A stretch of 63,935 nt of DNA. Origin: CAZLWA01 sp964563165. GTDB lineage: Bacteria > CLD3 > SB21. Below are positions 1-9,553 of this stretch, one piece after another. Numbering within the stretch: position 1 is the first letter of the stretch; each line of letters starts with the position of its first letter. The notes below the pieces were generated by a model, which had not been told where the DNA came from, did no database searches, and saw only the letters and a list, made by a program, of their open reading frames with translations. The translations under genes and the position numbers were made by a program. Location of the stretch: NCBI GenBank assembly GCA_964563165.1, contig CAZLWA010000033.1, positions 1 through 63,935 of the forward strand, given 5' to 3'.

Positions 1-212
1 TCTTATGCCAAGATCGCGGATCGGGATCAAAACATTCAAAAGCTTGAGTTTAACCCCTCATGATAATAATTATGATTGGTTTCATTGACGGAAAAACATT
101 ATTAGACGATTTTGCCGTCGGTGGTTGGTCAAGATTACGCAGTGAAGGCGGGGAGACAATGGAGAAAAAGGAGGAATTATTTTTTAGGATGAGCCAGGAT
201 AAGACGTGCTAT

Positions 213-1130
213 CTATTTTTTCCGCCGGCAATACAATCGGATAATTCCGCCCGATGATAATTGCGATGCGATAAATTCGATAAGAATGGCAAGAGGTAAA
301 ACAAAGACTATTTTCAGTTTAACATGATTCAAATTATTTTTCAGTTCATGCAGTATATTACCATGATACCCGACCCAGCTCATCAGCGCCTGCGCCATTC
401 CCAAAACTCCCAAATGTATTGAGAAGTTCTGGACCCGGACAATATCGTAATTCAATTGCCGGACAAGATCACCAATGCGTTCGCGCGTAAAGTGGGAGAG
501 GTGCCTTGGGATATCCAAATGAAGCCAACGGTGTCCTGCGATTTTAGACTGCAGGCTGCCGTAATTCGGAACTTCCATAATCATGAGGGAATGCTCCGAT
601 AAATTTTCCTTTGTAATATTTGATACTAACTCTTCAGGCGAAGGTAAATGTTCGACGACATGAAAGAACGTAATCACGTCCATTTTGGAATCTCCGATTT
701 GCCCTCTTTCATAAACATCCGTCAGGACATCCAGCTTGTACACGTCTTTTGCATAACCTGCCCTGGGCCGGGATGTTTCAATTCCTTTTACATTCCAACC
801 CTTTTTTCTGGCCGAGAATAAGAAATGACCTTTTCCACAGCCGAAGTCCAGCAGCCGGCCTTGTGAAGGAAATACGCCGTCAAGATATTTGAGTATGCGA
901 TGTGACTCGAAGGAGATGACTTTATTGTAGATGGATTCCCGGTTTTCTACAACTTTGTAGACCTCGTCGGCGTAGAGAGAGTGATCATTTATTTCCTTAT
1001 CAAAAAAGGTATAGACGTGGTTGCACCGCGTACATCTGACCACATCGAATGGCAGATTTTCGGCATTCGTTTTTCTGTGAATAATGATTTTCGAATCGTC
1101 ATGGCACAGCGGGCAGCGCGTATTTTTCAT
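213..1130 (-). CDS. class I SAM methyltransferase with N-terminal zinc-ribbon-like cysteines
   Basis: Probable SAM-dependent methyltransferase of the Methyltransf_23 type, acting on a glycan or glycolipid precursor (inferred from context). Two CxxC pairs (C6/C9 and C33/C36) form a putative zinc ribbon. A Rossmann motif I 'RLLDFGCGKGHFLFSA' follows near residue 95, then 'DVITFFHVVEHLPSP', the usual motif IV region. A hydrophobic stretch near residues 272-293 could anchor it to the membrane. Last recognisable gene of the minus-strand polysaccharide unit; about 115 bp separate it from the next methyltransferase upstream. Starts at ATG. The methyl acceptor cannot be told from sequence. Confidence 0.85.
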   Translation of the reverse strand: MKNTRCPLCHDDSKIIIHRKTNAENLPFDVVRCTRCNHVYTFFDKEINDHSLYADEVYKVVENRESIYNKVISFESHRILKYLDGVFPSQGRLLDFGCGKGHFLFSARKKGWNVKGIETSRPRAGYAKDVYKLDVLTDVYERGQIGDSKMDVITFFHVVEHLPSPEELVSNITKENLSEHSLMIMEVPNYGSLQSKIAGHRWLHLDIPRHLSHFTRERIGDLVRQLNYDIVRVQNFSIHLGVLGMAQALMSWVGYHGNILHELKNNLNHVKLKIVFVLPLAILIEFIASQLSSGGIIRLYCRRKK

Positions 1131-1245
1131 GTGAATATTCGAGCGTCGTGAAACATCAAATTTATTTGTGTACTGAGAACATTCAACCGAACCCCTAAGG
1201 ATTCTCGTGCGGGGTTTCGGTTACGACCAAGGATTGAGATCTCCT

Positions 1246-1992
1246 CTAATCTTTACGGCAAATAAACAGCGCCTGCGTAGGCGCATAGCGCCGGCCAAAA
1301 AACCGCCGTTCAAAACGCAAAAACTGCCGATACGAAAAAAGAAGAAAACAGATTTTCATAAATACCCTGACGACCCCGTTCCCGCTTTCATCAAAATACG
1401 AAAGAGAATAACCCGAATGCACCACGTGCATGACCCGAAACCCCGTGTTTTGCAGTACAGCCGTGATGCTCCCTTCCGTGTATTCACGGGCATGATTGGG
1501 GTCTTTGTCATAATCGAGGTCCTGCCGTATTGGAATCTGCAGCGCCATCAATCCATTCGCATCCAGCGCATGATAGTTTTGTTTCAGGAACTCCAGGTCA
1601 TCCGGAACATGCTCTAGCACGTGGGAAGAAATGACCATATCAAATTTATCCTGAAAAAAAAACGCCCCCGTTCCTTGGTACAAAGCCAGTTGAACATTGT
1701 TCAAATTTTTTTTTTCTGCGATCGCTTTAACAAAATGAATGGCCGCTTCCGAAATTTCAACCCCGTAAACACGGTTGCTTTTTGCCAGGGCGATGATATT
1801 GAGTCCCCACCCGAATCCGATTTCTAAAATTTTCTTGCCGCGGCAATCCTTCAGTTCAGATAAAACAGGCGCGACTTTCACCCGGACACTGAATGAAAAA
1901 TATTTTACCCAAATATACTTCAAACGAGAACTCTTTGGATGATATACGCCGTCGTAAAAAGCCCGGTTGATCGTTAAGATATCATTCGGCAT
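1246..1992 (-). CDS. class I SAM methyltransferase
   Basis: SAM-dependent methyltransferase of about 248 residues. Motif I 'KKILEIGFGWGLNIIALA' lies near residue 52, an acidic 'YGVEIS' ends strand 2, and 'FDMVISSHVLEHVPDD' is the motif IV/post-I region, as in UbiE/Methyltransf_11 proteins. The C-terminal part is basic and hydrophobic. The ATG overlaps the end of the upstream glycosyltransferase gene by 11 bp, so the two are probably translationally coupled. The substrate is unknown; sugar O-methylation is the natural inference in this locus. Confidence 0.85.
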   Translation of the reverse strand: MPNDILTINRAFYDGVYHPKSSRLKYIWVKYFSFSVRVKVAPVLSELKDCRGKKILEIGFGWGLNIIALAKSNRVYGVEISEAAIHFVKAIAEKKNLNNVQLALYQGTGAFFFQDKFDMVISSHVLEHVPDDLEFLKQNYHALDANGLMALQIPIRQDLDYDKDPNHAREYTEGSITAVLQNTGFRVMHVVHSGYSLSYFDESGNGVVRVFMKICFLLFSYRQFLRFERRFFGRRYAPTQALFICRKD

Positions 1993-3172
1993 GTGGCATA
2001 CCTTTCACTATCCGGAGTATTCGATCCGCTTTATTTTTCCAACAAAATTCGTCCGGCACAGTGTCTGCGGGTTTGACTCCGACAGCGGCAGTGATCAAAG
2101 CGCTGAATTGCGCGGCGTCCTGCCCGACGTGCACGCGATCTTTCAATTCATCGATACCGTTCACGTTGGTTGTCACAACCGGCTTGCGGGCGGCAAGATA
2201 TTCGTACAGCTTGATCGAATCCTGGCCATGTTCACGATCGCCTACCACGTAAGGAAGGATGCAGACGTCAAAGTGCGCCACATACGAAGGATAGCTGTCG
2301 TAATGCTTATCACCCAAATAATGCACGTTAGGCCTTTTACGGATGGACCGAAACTTTTTGTGATCCAAAATTTGTCCGATAATGACAAAACTCTTTTCAG
2401 GATGCGCTGCCGAGACAGCATTGAAAAGATCGCTGTCGATCAAGTGCGTAACCTTTGCGCCAAGGCCGATGATCGGACGCCGGATTCCCGCCATATCCTG
2501 CGGTAAAGGACGCGGGGCCCGGAACTTTTCCGGATCGACGCCATTTCGTATCAGTTCACAGTGAGAGACTCCAAATTCTCTTTCATAAAACTCTTTATTA
2601 CTCAGTGAATTCGTCGTCCAGCGTTTGGCAACTTTGGCGTAGGTTCCATAGGCGCTTTGCAAAAGGGTGTTTAATTTACGGTATTGAGGAATTCTTAAAA
2701 AATTATCAAACGCATCAAACAGGCACCGTGAGGGGTTGAGCTGATCGCAAAGCCCGGCTGCAAAGGGGTTAAAACTGATGACGGTATCGGGCGTCATATT
2801 CAACTCTTTACAAAACTCCCGTACTTCCCCGACAAACCGTTGGTCCTGGAATGCCCGGAAAAACCATGCCTTACCCTGCCTCATTTGAGGCAGCGGATTG
2901 AGACACAAAAAATCAACGGCATATGTTTTAGGAGAGACCCTGACCATCCGGGAAAAAAATTTCTTCGAAATAGATTCACCGGAAGTCTTCCAATGGGTCT
3001 TACGGTAGATCATTTCGACCACGGTCATCGGCCGGTTTATGATCAGGACACTTTCAACTTCAGGATGATTCGACAGATGCTCGATCAGATGCGCGTCCCG
3101 CGTCCGGGCGCCTTCCTGCTGAACTTTTCTCCAATCATGAAACGGCATGATCACCAGGCTTAGTTTGTCCAT
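1982..3172 (-). CDS. glycosyltransferase, GT4-like
   Basis: GT-B fold glycosyltransferase of the GT4/GT1 type, 396 residues, predicted cytoplasmic or membrane-associated. The C-terminal half has the donor-binding pattern: 'IRNGVDPEKFRAP', then 'ILPYVVGDREHGQDSIKLYEYLAARKPVV', where the E in KLYEYLA corresponds to the conserved E-x7-E region. The N-terminal half lacks a strong glycine-rich acceptor loop, as in TuaH-like enzymes. It overlaps the polymerase gene upstream by 13 bp and the methyltransferase downstream by 11 bp. Donor and acceptor cannot be assigned. Confidence 0.85.
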   Translation of the reverse strand: MDKLSLVIMPFHDWRKVQQEGARTRDAHLIEHLSNHPEVESVLIINRPMTVVEMIYRKTHWKTSGESISKKFFSRMVRVSPKTYAVDFLCLNPLPQMRQGKAWFFRAFQDQRFVGEVREFCKELNMTPDTVISFNPFAAGLCDQLNPSRCLFDAFDNFLRIPQYRKLNTLLQSAYGTYAKVAKRWTTNSLSNKEFYEREFGVSHCELIRNGVDPEKFRAPRPLPQDMAGIRRPIIGLGAKVTHLIDSDLFNAVSAAHPEKSFVIIGQILDHKKFRSIRKRPNVHYLGDKHYDSYPSYVAHFDVCILPYVVGDREHGQDSIKLYEYLAARKPVVTTNVNGIDELKDRVHVGQDAAQFSALITAAVGVKPADTVPDEFCWKNKADRILRIVKGMPHAE

Positions 3173-4446
3173 GTCGGCGAATTTTTTAAACTGTTTCGAA
3201 CCAGTATGCCCATGAATATCCAGAAAATAAGATTCATCGGGTATGCTTCAATGGTAGATCCGGTAATGCCAGTGATGAGGACCATGAAGAGCATTCCCGT
3301 AAAAACCACGGCCATATTGCTGTCGCGGCCGTTTAATCTCCAGGCTGCCAGCGAAAAAAAAGTGAACAGATACCCATACACAATAAGGCCGAACCATCCC
3401 ATTTCAATGGCGGCGCGCAAAAACAAATTGTGGGTCGTCATATGAAACCGGCCGGTCGGCTCAAAATAAAATTCCATCGCGTCTCCCGCACTGCCCATCC
3501 CGTACCCAAAGGGACCCGTTGCCACGGCCTCGAGACCTTCCTCATACACATGAAACCGGGATTCCAGCCTTGAGTCCGTGCCGATACTTTCCACATCCGA
3601 AACGGTTTCAAGAACCTGGTCTACATCCTGGAGTTCGTCCGAAAAATAAGTGAACAACCCAACCAATACCGGGACGAGGACGAGAACGGAGAACAGCGTT
3701 TTCCATCGTCCGCTTTTTATGAAAAAAATATATATGACCGCGACGGACAACACGAGCGCGATAATACTGCCGCGCGTAAGGCTTGCCACTACGGAACAGG
3801 TCGCGAGCAGCATGATCACCAGATATACTATCTTTCTATCTTCCCGAAACAAAGCAAATGACAGCCAAAATATGAATCCGCCAAACAGGCCCAGATGAAA
3901 TGGGCCGTTAAAAATACCGAACGCCCGGATCCGGTCAAAAATGGTCACGGTCACAATGTCGGCGGTATTGCTTTCTATCAGCTGCAAATCAAAATCAGAC
4001 ATGAAAACAAATTGTTTGATACTGTAGATCAAAACCGGTACTGAGATCCACGTCAAAAATCTAACGACCGAAAAAAAAGAGCGGCGGTCGCCGCCGATAC
4101 TGAAACCGACTATGACTCCCAACATTTGGAAAGCCAGGCGCCGGTAGCCTTCCATCCCCACGGTAAGATCCGGAATATTGGGATGAAACATAGCAAGAAG
4201 AGCGAACGTCATGAAAGTCAAAGTCCATTTCTCGACCCCATGAAACGGCTGTGCCCGGGACCTGCGCCAGGACATAAGATAGATGGCAAAACACAAGGTC
4301 AGCCCGTCTGCGGCGAGCGTAAAAAAACGGCTGCCCAGCAGTACTTTTGTCAGATTGATATAAACGATAACGACGAAAAGGACTTTTAGCATCCGGATCC
4401 AGTTGGGATTCCGAACCGTCGCATAGGTTACTGCTTCAATCGCCAT
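3160..4446 (-). CDS. O-antigen ligase/polymerase family membrane protein (Wzy_C)
   Basis: Polytopic inner-membrane protein of 428 residues with about ten hydrophobic segments, the architecture of Wzy polymerases and WaaL ligases. The diagnostic Wzy_C region is present: a periplasmic stretch containing 'SRFHVYEEGLEAV' and 'YGMGSAG', then 'TTHNLFLRAAIEMGWFGL', the H-N motif before a transmembrane helix. An arginine-rich 'SLTRGSIIAL' precedes a helix as in the family. It is the only polymerase-like gene in the window although two flippases exist. Whether it polymerises a repeat unit or ligates glycan to an acceptor is not decidable from sequence. Confidence 0.85.
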   Translation of the reverse strand: MAIEAVTYATVRNPNWIRMLKVLFVVIVYINLTKVLLGSRFFTLAADGLTLCFAIYLMSWRRSRAQPFHGVEKWTLTFMTFALLAMFHPNIPDLTVGMEGYRRLAFQMLGVIVGFSIGGDRRSFFSVVRFLTWISVPVLIYSIKQFVFMSDFDLQLIESNTADIVTVTIFDRIRAFGIFNGPFHLGLFGGFIFWLSFALFREDRKIVYLVIMLLATCSVVASLTRGSIIALVLSVAVIYIFFIKSGRWKTLFSVLVLVPVLVGLFTYFSDELQDVDQVLETVSDVESIGTDSRLESRFHVYEEGLEAVATGPFGYGMGSAGDAMEFYFEPTGRFHMTTHNLFLRAAIEMGWFGLIVYGYLFTFFSLAAWRLNGRDSNMAVVFTGMLFMVLITGITGSTIEAYPMNLIFWIFMGILVRNSLKNSPTWTN

Positions 4447-4454
4447 ACACTCCG

Positions 4455-5624
4455 TTAAGTTTTATCGATTCCATTTTTTCGTATGAAATCAGTAAATGTT
4501 CTTGCGATTTCTTCGGAATCAAAGAGACGGAGCGCGCGCTCACGCCCCTGCTCGCCTAAAGCTTTTGCTAAGACCGGATCCTCCAGCAGCCGATTCACTT
4601 TCGAGGCAACCGCTTCGGCGGAATGAGGATCAACATAATAGCCGGAGACTCCGTCTTCCACGGCGTCCCGCGCTCCGCCGTCCCCGCCGATGACTGGTTT
4701 CCCGAAAATACTGGCCTCTATAAAAACGATTCCGAAACCTTCCGTAATTTCACCGCCGCGTTCATATTCAATTCTATTGGGCAGGACAAAAACATCGCAC
4801 GCGGCAAGATATTTCTTTTTTACTTCTTCACTGACGGACCCTACCAGCGTAACGTAACGCTCCAAATGACTTTGACGTGCCAATTCTTCATACCATCCGG
4901 AATCGGGGCCCGACCCTGCAATATAATAATGAATATGCGAATGTTGTCGGATAATCAACGGCATCGCACGAATCATCGTGTCGATTCCTTTATATCGTGA
5001 AGTGGCGTCAAGCCGGGCGATGGTGAGAAGAATTTTATTGTCGGTCGGAATGCCTAATTCCTTTCGGGACTTACTTAACGATAAGCCGGATGCATCTTCG
5101 TAATAGATCTTTGGCACTCCGGGCGTAAAAATAATTATTTTCCCGGCATCAATCCCAAGTCGTATCAATAATTCTCTGGTGTATCGGCTGTTGGCTATGA
5201 CCGTCTTGGAATGACTAAATACCATGCGCTTGAATCCCCATCGGTCTGAAGTATTTACCTCCATGCCGTGAGCAAAAATTCTATACGGTTTTCTGAAAAT
5301 CTTAGACAGTAAAAAAACAACCAAGCCGGATTGTACTTGTTCGGCATGAATTTCCTGAATGCCCCGAGTAACCATCAGGCGGCCGAAAGCCGTGAAAAAC
5401 AAGGGTATCATTGCCCATTTTCCGTTCTCAAACCATCGTGAGTATCCCGGAGTTCTGAATGTCTTATATCGCGAGGTCGCGTCGAATTCTTCTTGATTCA
5501 GATGAACAAACGCAATCACATTGACTTCGTCGCTGCCGAATTGAGAATACATATCATAAATGTAAGAGGATATCCCTCCTACAGTGGGAAAATAAGTTCT
5601 GGTAATCAGTACTATCTTAGGCAT
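4455..5624 (-). CDS. glycosyltransferase family 4
   Basis: Retaining GT-B glycosyltransferase (GT4). The N-terminal acceptor loop 'RTYFPTVGGISSY' is followed by a Rossmann half, and the donor site reads 'EGFGIVFIEASIFGKPVIGG', the EX7E motif. 'LLTIARLDATSRYKGIDTMI' is the conserved strand of the C-terminal domain. I chose the ATG at 5624 over a TTG one codon earlier because GGGAG lies eight bases before it. It overlaps asnB by 8 bp, implying co-translation. Donor sugar unknown. Confidence 0.9.
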   Translation of the reverse strand: MPKIVLITRTYFPTVGGISSYIYDMYSQFGSDEVNVIAFVHLNQEEFDATSRYKTFRTPGYSRWFENGKWAMIPLFFTAFGRLMVTRGIQEIHAEQVQSGLVVFLLSKIFRKPYRIFAHGMEVNTSDRWGFKRMVFSHSKTVIANSRYTRELLIRLGIDAGKIIIFTPGVPKIYYEDASGLSLSKSRKELGIPTDNKILLTIARLDATSRYKGIDTMIRAMPLIIRQHSHIHYYIAGSGPDSGWYEELARQSHLERYVTLVGSVSEEVKKKYLAACDVFVLPNRIEYERGGEITEGFGIVFIEASIFGKPVIGGDGGARDAVEDGVSGYYVDPHSAEAVASKVNRLLEDPVLAKALGEQGRERALRLFDSEEIARTFTDFIRKNGIDKT

Positions 5625-7515
5625 CAAAATGCTCCCTCAGCCAAAGTTCAAGCACGCACAGCGTCCATAATCTCATAAAGGTCTGATGCGGAATAGCGTT
5701 TCCGTTTTTTCTTTTGAAAACATTTTTTCTTTCCCTCTCGATAAATGGCCGGTTAAAAAAACCTCGGGAACCCAGAGACGCGCTGCTTAAGGTATCATTG
5801 ACCAACTCGCGAAAAGGAGATAAAAATATCCAGCGTTCCAACGGAAAGCCGAATCCTTTCTTCTTCCGGTTTACCAGGGCCGGCGGGAGTAACTTCTCGA
5901 ACGCTTCGACCAGTAAACCCTTTTGCCGTCCGGGATGAAATTTGATCTTCTCCGGCAGCCCGTACATATATTCCGCCAGCGTGTGAGACAGAAAAGGAGC
6001 CCGCACCTCCAGGGAAAAGGCCATGCTGAACGTGTCAATAGCCGGGAGCAGCAGGGAGGATAGGTACGAGTCCATTTCCCGTAAACTGATTCGTCCGAAA
6101 AGATTCGTCTCATGCGTACGTATCCGGTCATCGAGAATGGTGACCGGCAATGGAAATTTTCGGTGATCTAAGAATTCTTCAGAGAATATTTTTTGAAGCT
6201 CGATGCTTCTGAAGAATGTTCGAACCAATTCATGCTGCCGTCCTTCCGTCGCAAATCCTCCCGCCAAATACGCCAGCGTTCTGATCTTCCAATTCGTTTG
6301 TTTTTCGGAAGAAAGGCGGTCGAACCATTTTCCGGTACGTTCTTTTTCTGAAAGAGAAAACACCTTCAGTTTCTTCAGCAGGTGAAGATAACGAAATGTG
6401 CTGTATCCGCCAAATAGTTCGTCTCCCCCGACTCCGGAAAGAGCCACCGTGAGTTTTTGCCTGGCGAACATTGAAACAAAGTACGTGTTGATCCCGTCGG
6501 CGATCGGGAAATCCATTGCCTTGATAAATTTCGGGATATGGTCAAATGTCTCTTTCAAGGAAATCGTGAAGGCATGATGCTTTAGGCCGTAATACTGAGC
6601 GCCACTATTGGCTTCTTTCGTTTCATCGTAGTCCTTTTCGTCAAAACCAATGGAATACGAATGTAATTCTTCACGATGAACTCTACTAACTAAGGCTGCA
6701 ATAACCGAGGAATCAATGCCTCCGCTGTAAAACAATCCCAGCGGCACATCACTCAGGAGCCTGTTTTTCACAGATTCAGTTAATAATTCTTTAACGCGTT
6801 CCACGGCATCCGGGCGGGTCACTGCGGCCAGAGAGCTGCGGTCCGTTAACCTCCAGTAGCATTTTTCTTCCGGTTTTTTTCCTAATTCGTACAAAATATA
6901 ATGCGCGGGCTGAATTCCACGGACTCCTTCGATAATCGATTTTCCGAATGCCGGGGTGCCTAACCACGGATACCGGTAAAGGCCTTCTTTATCAATAGCC
7001 CGTTCGACCAAACCGGTTCTGATCAGGGTTCTGATTTCCGATGAAAAAACAATGCCGTCATCGGTAAACTTGTACCACAACGGTTTTTCTCCAAAGCGGT
7101 CGCGGGCTAAGAATAAAGTTTTTTTGTGGGAATCCCAGATGGCAAATGCAAACATCCCGTCCAATTGCTGCAAGACGCCTGTTCCGTGCTCGATATAAAG
7201 ATACAACAGAACTTCAGAATCGGTCCGGCTTTTTAAAGGAACCTTTTCTTCAACTAATTTTCTTAATGCCGGAAAATTATAGATCTCACCATTGAACACG
7301 ATCCGGTATCGTCCGGAAACATCCGGCATCGGCTGGTGACCGTTGGCTGAAAGATCAATAATACTTAAACGGTTAAAACCCAGATAGGCATGGCGATCAC
7401 TGTATTCGCCGCTGTCATCAGGTCCCCGATGGCGTTGAACTGATTCATATCGGCGAAGGCGTTCCAGAGGGTAACGCTGCAGGTTCTGAGAAACGACTCC
7501 AAAAATGCCGCACAT
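5617..7515 (-). CDS. asnB: asparagine synthase (glutamine-hydrolysing) family amidotransferase
   Basis: Class II glutamine amidotransferase fused to an ATP-pyrophosphatase synthetase domain, 632 residues, full length. Cys2 of 'MCGIFGVVS' is the N-terminal nucleophile; 'RHRGPDDSGEY' and 'NGEIYNF' complete the glutaminase site. The synthetase domain starts near residue 240 with the P-loop 'PLGLFYSGGIDSSVIAAL' and contains 'VALSGVGGDELFGGY'. AsnB converts aspartate to asparagine, but paralogues in polysaccharide loci often amidate sugar acids. Its place between two GT4 genes, with a UDP-HexNAc dehydrogenase in the same unit, suggests uronic-acid amidation (inference). Housekeeping AsnB remains possible. 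Confidence 0.9.
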   Translation of the reverse strand: MCGIFGVVSQNLQRYPLERLRRYESVQRHRGPDDSGEYSDRHAYLGFNRLSIIDLSANGHQPMPDVSGRYRIVFNGEIYNFPALRKLVEEKVPLKSRTDSEVLLYLYIEHGTGVLQQLDGMFAFAIWDSHKKTLFLARDRFGEKPLWYKFTDDGIVFSSEIRTLIRTGLVERAIDKEGLYRYPWLGTPAFGKSIIEGVRGIQPAHYILYELGKKPEEKCYWRLTDRSSLAAVTRPDAVERVKELLTESVKNRLLSDVPLGLFYSGGIDSSVIAALVSRVHREELHSYSIGFDEKDYDETKEANSGAQYYGLKHHAFTISLKETFDHIPKFIKAMDFPIADGINTYFVSMFARQKLTVALSGVGGDELFGGYSTFRYLHLLKKLKVFSLSEKERTGKWFDRLSSEKQTNWKIRTLAYLAGGFATEGRQHELVRTFFRSIELQKIFSEEFLDHRKFPLPVTILDDRIRTHETNLFGRISLREMDSYLSSLLLPAIDTFSMAFSLEVRAPFLSHTLAEYMYGLPEKIKFHPGRQKGLLVEAFEKLLPPALVNRKKKGFGFPLERWIFLSPFRELVNDTLSSASLGSRGFFNRPFIERERKNVFKRKNGNAIPHQTFMRLWTLCVLELWLREHFDA

Positions 7516-7518
7516 AAT

Positions 7519-8667
7519 TTATTCCAATAACGATAAATAGATCTGTTCGAGCTTGTCCGTGATCACGGGCCAACTGTAAAGCCGTTCAACTTTTTGACGT
7601 CCCTGCCGGACCCGGCATTGGGTTTCGCGATCGTTTTTCAATGTACCGGACACTTTCAAAGCCAGATCTTCCGGATTTTCAGGTTCAAACAAAAGTCCGT
7701 CGACTCCATCTTCCACTACCCAGGGTATGGCCGAACTGCGGGCCGCTACGACGGGAGTTCGCGCCGCCATGGCCTCGATCAAAACGATTCCAAACGCCTC
7801 ATACCGGCTGGGAAATACAAACACGTCGGCATGTACGAACGCGCTGCACAGGTCCGGCCGGCTGAGCTTTCCTAAAAAGAACACACAACCGGATATTTTC
7901 AAATCCCGGCATAGTGACTTTAGATTATTTAATTCGCCGAAATCTTCACCGGCAATGCAGCATATAGTATCGGGCTCGTTTTTCAAAATGGCCGGCATGG
8001 CCCGGAGCAGGACGTCAACTCCTTTTCCTTTGTCCAGTCGTCCGGCAAAAAGCAGCACCCGATGCTGACGATTCTCAAGAAAATTTTCAAGAACATTATG
8101 TGAAACCGAATCAAATTCTTCGATCGCCACACCGGGCGGAACGGTTTCAAAACGCCTGACGCCACGGAAATATCTTTCTATTTCGATCTTTTCATACTCT
8201 GTAAGAACCGCCACGACCCCTGCCGACAAAATCCTGCGGTTTACAGAATTGCGCAACAGAGACCACCGCGGTTTCGGCCGATAGGCAAAATAAGGACTCA
8301 AGACAAACGGCTTCGACCTGAACTTACTGATCCCGCCGGAAATATCTGCGGAAAAGTAATATAGCGAATGGCCGTGAATAATGTCCGAGGAAGAACTAAG
8401 AAGGTCCCTGATCATTTTTGGAAATATGGGATAATTATCGGTTCGTGTAATGAATGCCGGCGGGAAGCGGCGGATCCGTAACCGCCCTTTTTCCTCTGTT
8501 TCCGGAATCTCGTCGATCATTTCGCGATCATAATTCGATCTCAGCCGGGAAGAAAACACATTGATACGATGGCCTTTTTGCGCCAGATGTTCCGCAAGAG
8601 ACTGGGCATAAAATTCCGCACCGCCTTGGGATGGAGGGTAGCGATTAATGACAAAGTCAATTAGCAT
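7519..8667 (-). CDS. glycosyltransferase family 4
   Basis: GT4-type glycosyltransferase of 382 residues from the chosen start. The acceptor loop 'NRYPPSQGGAEFYAQ' sits at the N terminus, 'LLFAGRLDKGKGVDVLLRA' marks the donor domain, and 'EAFGIVLIEAMAARTPVVA' is the EX7E catalytic region. A longer reading from a TTG at 8691 would overlap the FkbM gene by 20 bp and add eight residues before the family's usual beginning, so the ATG at 8667 is preferred. It clusters with asnB and another GT4, forming a sugar-assembly block. Linkage specificity unknown. Confidence 0.9.
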   Translation of the reverse strand: MLIDFVINRYPPSQGGAEFYAQSLAEHLAQKGHRINVFSSRLRSNYDREMIDEIPETEEKGRLRIRRFPPAFITRTDNYPIFPKMIRDLLSSSSDIIHGHSLYYFSADISGGISKFRSKPFVLSPYFAYRPKPRWSLLRNSVNRRILSAGVVAVLTEYEKIEIERYFRGVRRFETVPPGVAIEEFDSVSHNVLENFLENRQHRVLLFAGRLDKGKGVDVLLRAMPAILKNEPDTICCIAGEDFGELNNLKSLCRDLKISGCVFFLGKLSRPDLCSAFVHADVFVFPSRYEAFGIVLIEAMAARTPVVAARSSAIPWVVEDGVDGLLFEPENPEDLALKVSGTLKNDRETQCRVRQGRQKVERLYSWPVITDKLEQIYLSLLE

Positions 8668-8671
8668 GGGG

Positions 8672-9553
8672 TTAACGCTTTTCAGGAGCAAAGATGAAAT
8701 TGGTTACTACCTGTGACGGATCAGCTCTTCCGTCTTTGAATTTTTCCAGAAGCGGCAGGTTTAGTATCACGGGCGCATATCCTAATTGCTTGAACATGTT
8801 TATGAATTCACCGAAGCTCTTGCCTCTTTGGTAAAGTCTTGGACCGTTGAATTCAATAAATACATAACTGAAACGCGTTTCTTCAAACGATCTGCAGGCT
8901 CCTTCAATTAATTCAAATTCTTGAGCTTCCACATCGACTTTCAGAAGATCGATACGACGGATCTTTTCATTTTTTATGAATTCATCGAGTGTGGTAGTCT
9001 GAACTTCTGTTCGACCTGCTGATATATCTTTGAACTCCGTAAGACTTCCCCAGCCCGAATGAGATTGATCGCTGGGATAGAATGAGGCCAACCCTGTTTT
9101 ATTTGTTACCGCAAATGGAAACACGGAAACATTATTCATCGCGTTCAAGCGTATATTCTCGTTCAGTCTGTCACGTATTCCGGAATCGGGCTCGAAAGAA
9201 TAGACCCGGCCGTCTCCGCCGACACACCTTGCCAAATGCAGTGAATAATAACCTATGTGGGCCCCTATATCCAGACAGATGCCGCCGCTCGGAATTAACT
9301 TTTCCAGCTGAAAGATCTCAAGATTAGAAAAGATATTGAAATATATTTCAAACTGAATATCATCGTTCAGGAACAACCGATAGAGAAATCCGTCGCAGTC
9401 GGCAATGACTTCGTCAGGCAACCTCCATGGAAGGTTCCGGACCAAATGTGATTTCCCGCGAAAATTTGCTTTTCTTATTTTCTCCAGTAACCAGGGCAGA
9501 CGCCGAGAAGTGACTTTCAGCTCAAGCTTCGGTTCCCGTAAACTTTCATCCAA
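8672..9553 (-). CDS. FkbM family methyltransferase
   Basis: SAM-dependent O-methyltransferase of the FkbM family, 293 residues. Motif I 'GICLDIGAHIGYYSLHLA' near residue 92, 'VYSFEPDSG' and the FkbM signature 'IDLLKVDVEAQEFELIEGA' are all present, as is the late 'YVFIEFN' strand. The start is a TTG: no ATG occurs before the catalytic core, and GGAGAAAG lies about five to nine bases upstream. It begins 37 bp inside a small upstream frame. FkbM enzymes in polysaccharide loci usually methylate sugar hydroxyls; the acceptor here is unknown. Confidence 0.9.
   Translation of the reverse strand: MDESLREPKLELKVTSRRLPWLLEKIRKANFRGKSHLVRNLPWRLPDEVIADCDGFLYRLFLNDDIQFEIYFNIFSNLEIFQLEKLIPSGGICLDIGAHIGYYSLHLARCVGGDGRVYSFEPDSGIRDRLNENIRLNAMNNVSVFPFAVTNKTGLASFYPSDQSHSGWGSLTEFKDISAGRTEVQTTTLDEFIKNEKIRRIDLLKVDVEAQEFELIEGACRSFEETRFSYVFIEFNGPRLYQRGKSFGEFINMFKQLGYAPVILNLPLLEKFKDGRADPSQVVTNFIFAPEKR

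Noticed and set aside
1..63. Plus-strand frame open from the left edge to a TGA at 61-63 ('SYAKIADRDQNIQKLEF')
   Set aside because: Twenty codons without a recognisable family are too little to call a gene end; 1-212 otherwise shows nothing firm.
60..257. 65-codon plus-strand frame
   Set aside because: It runs into the end of the methyltransferase gene on the other strand and has no family resemblance or ribosome-binding site at its start.
9517..9553. A frameshift joining the 80-residue frame with the FkbM gene
   Set aside because: The FkbM frame has its own ribosome-binding site before the TTG and a normal family N terminus, so no fusion is needed.
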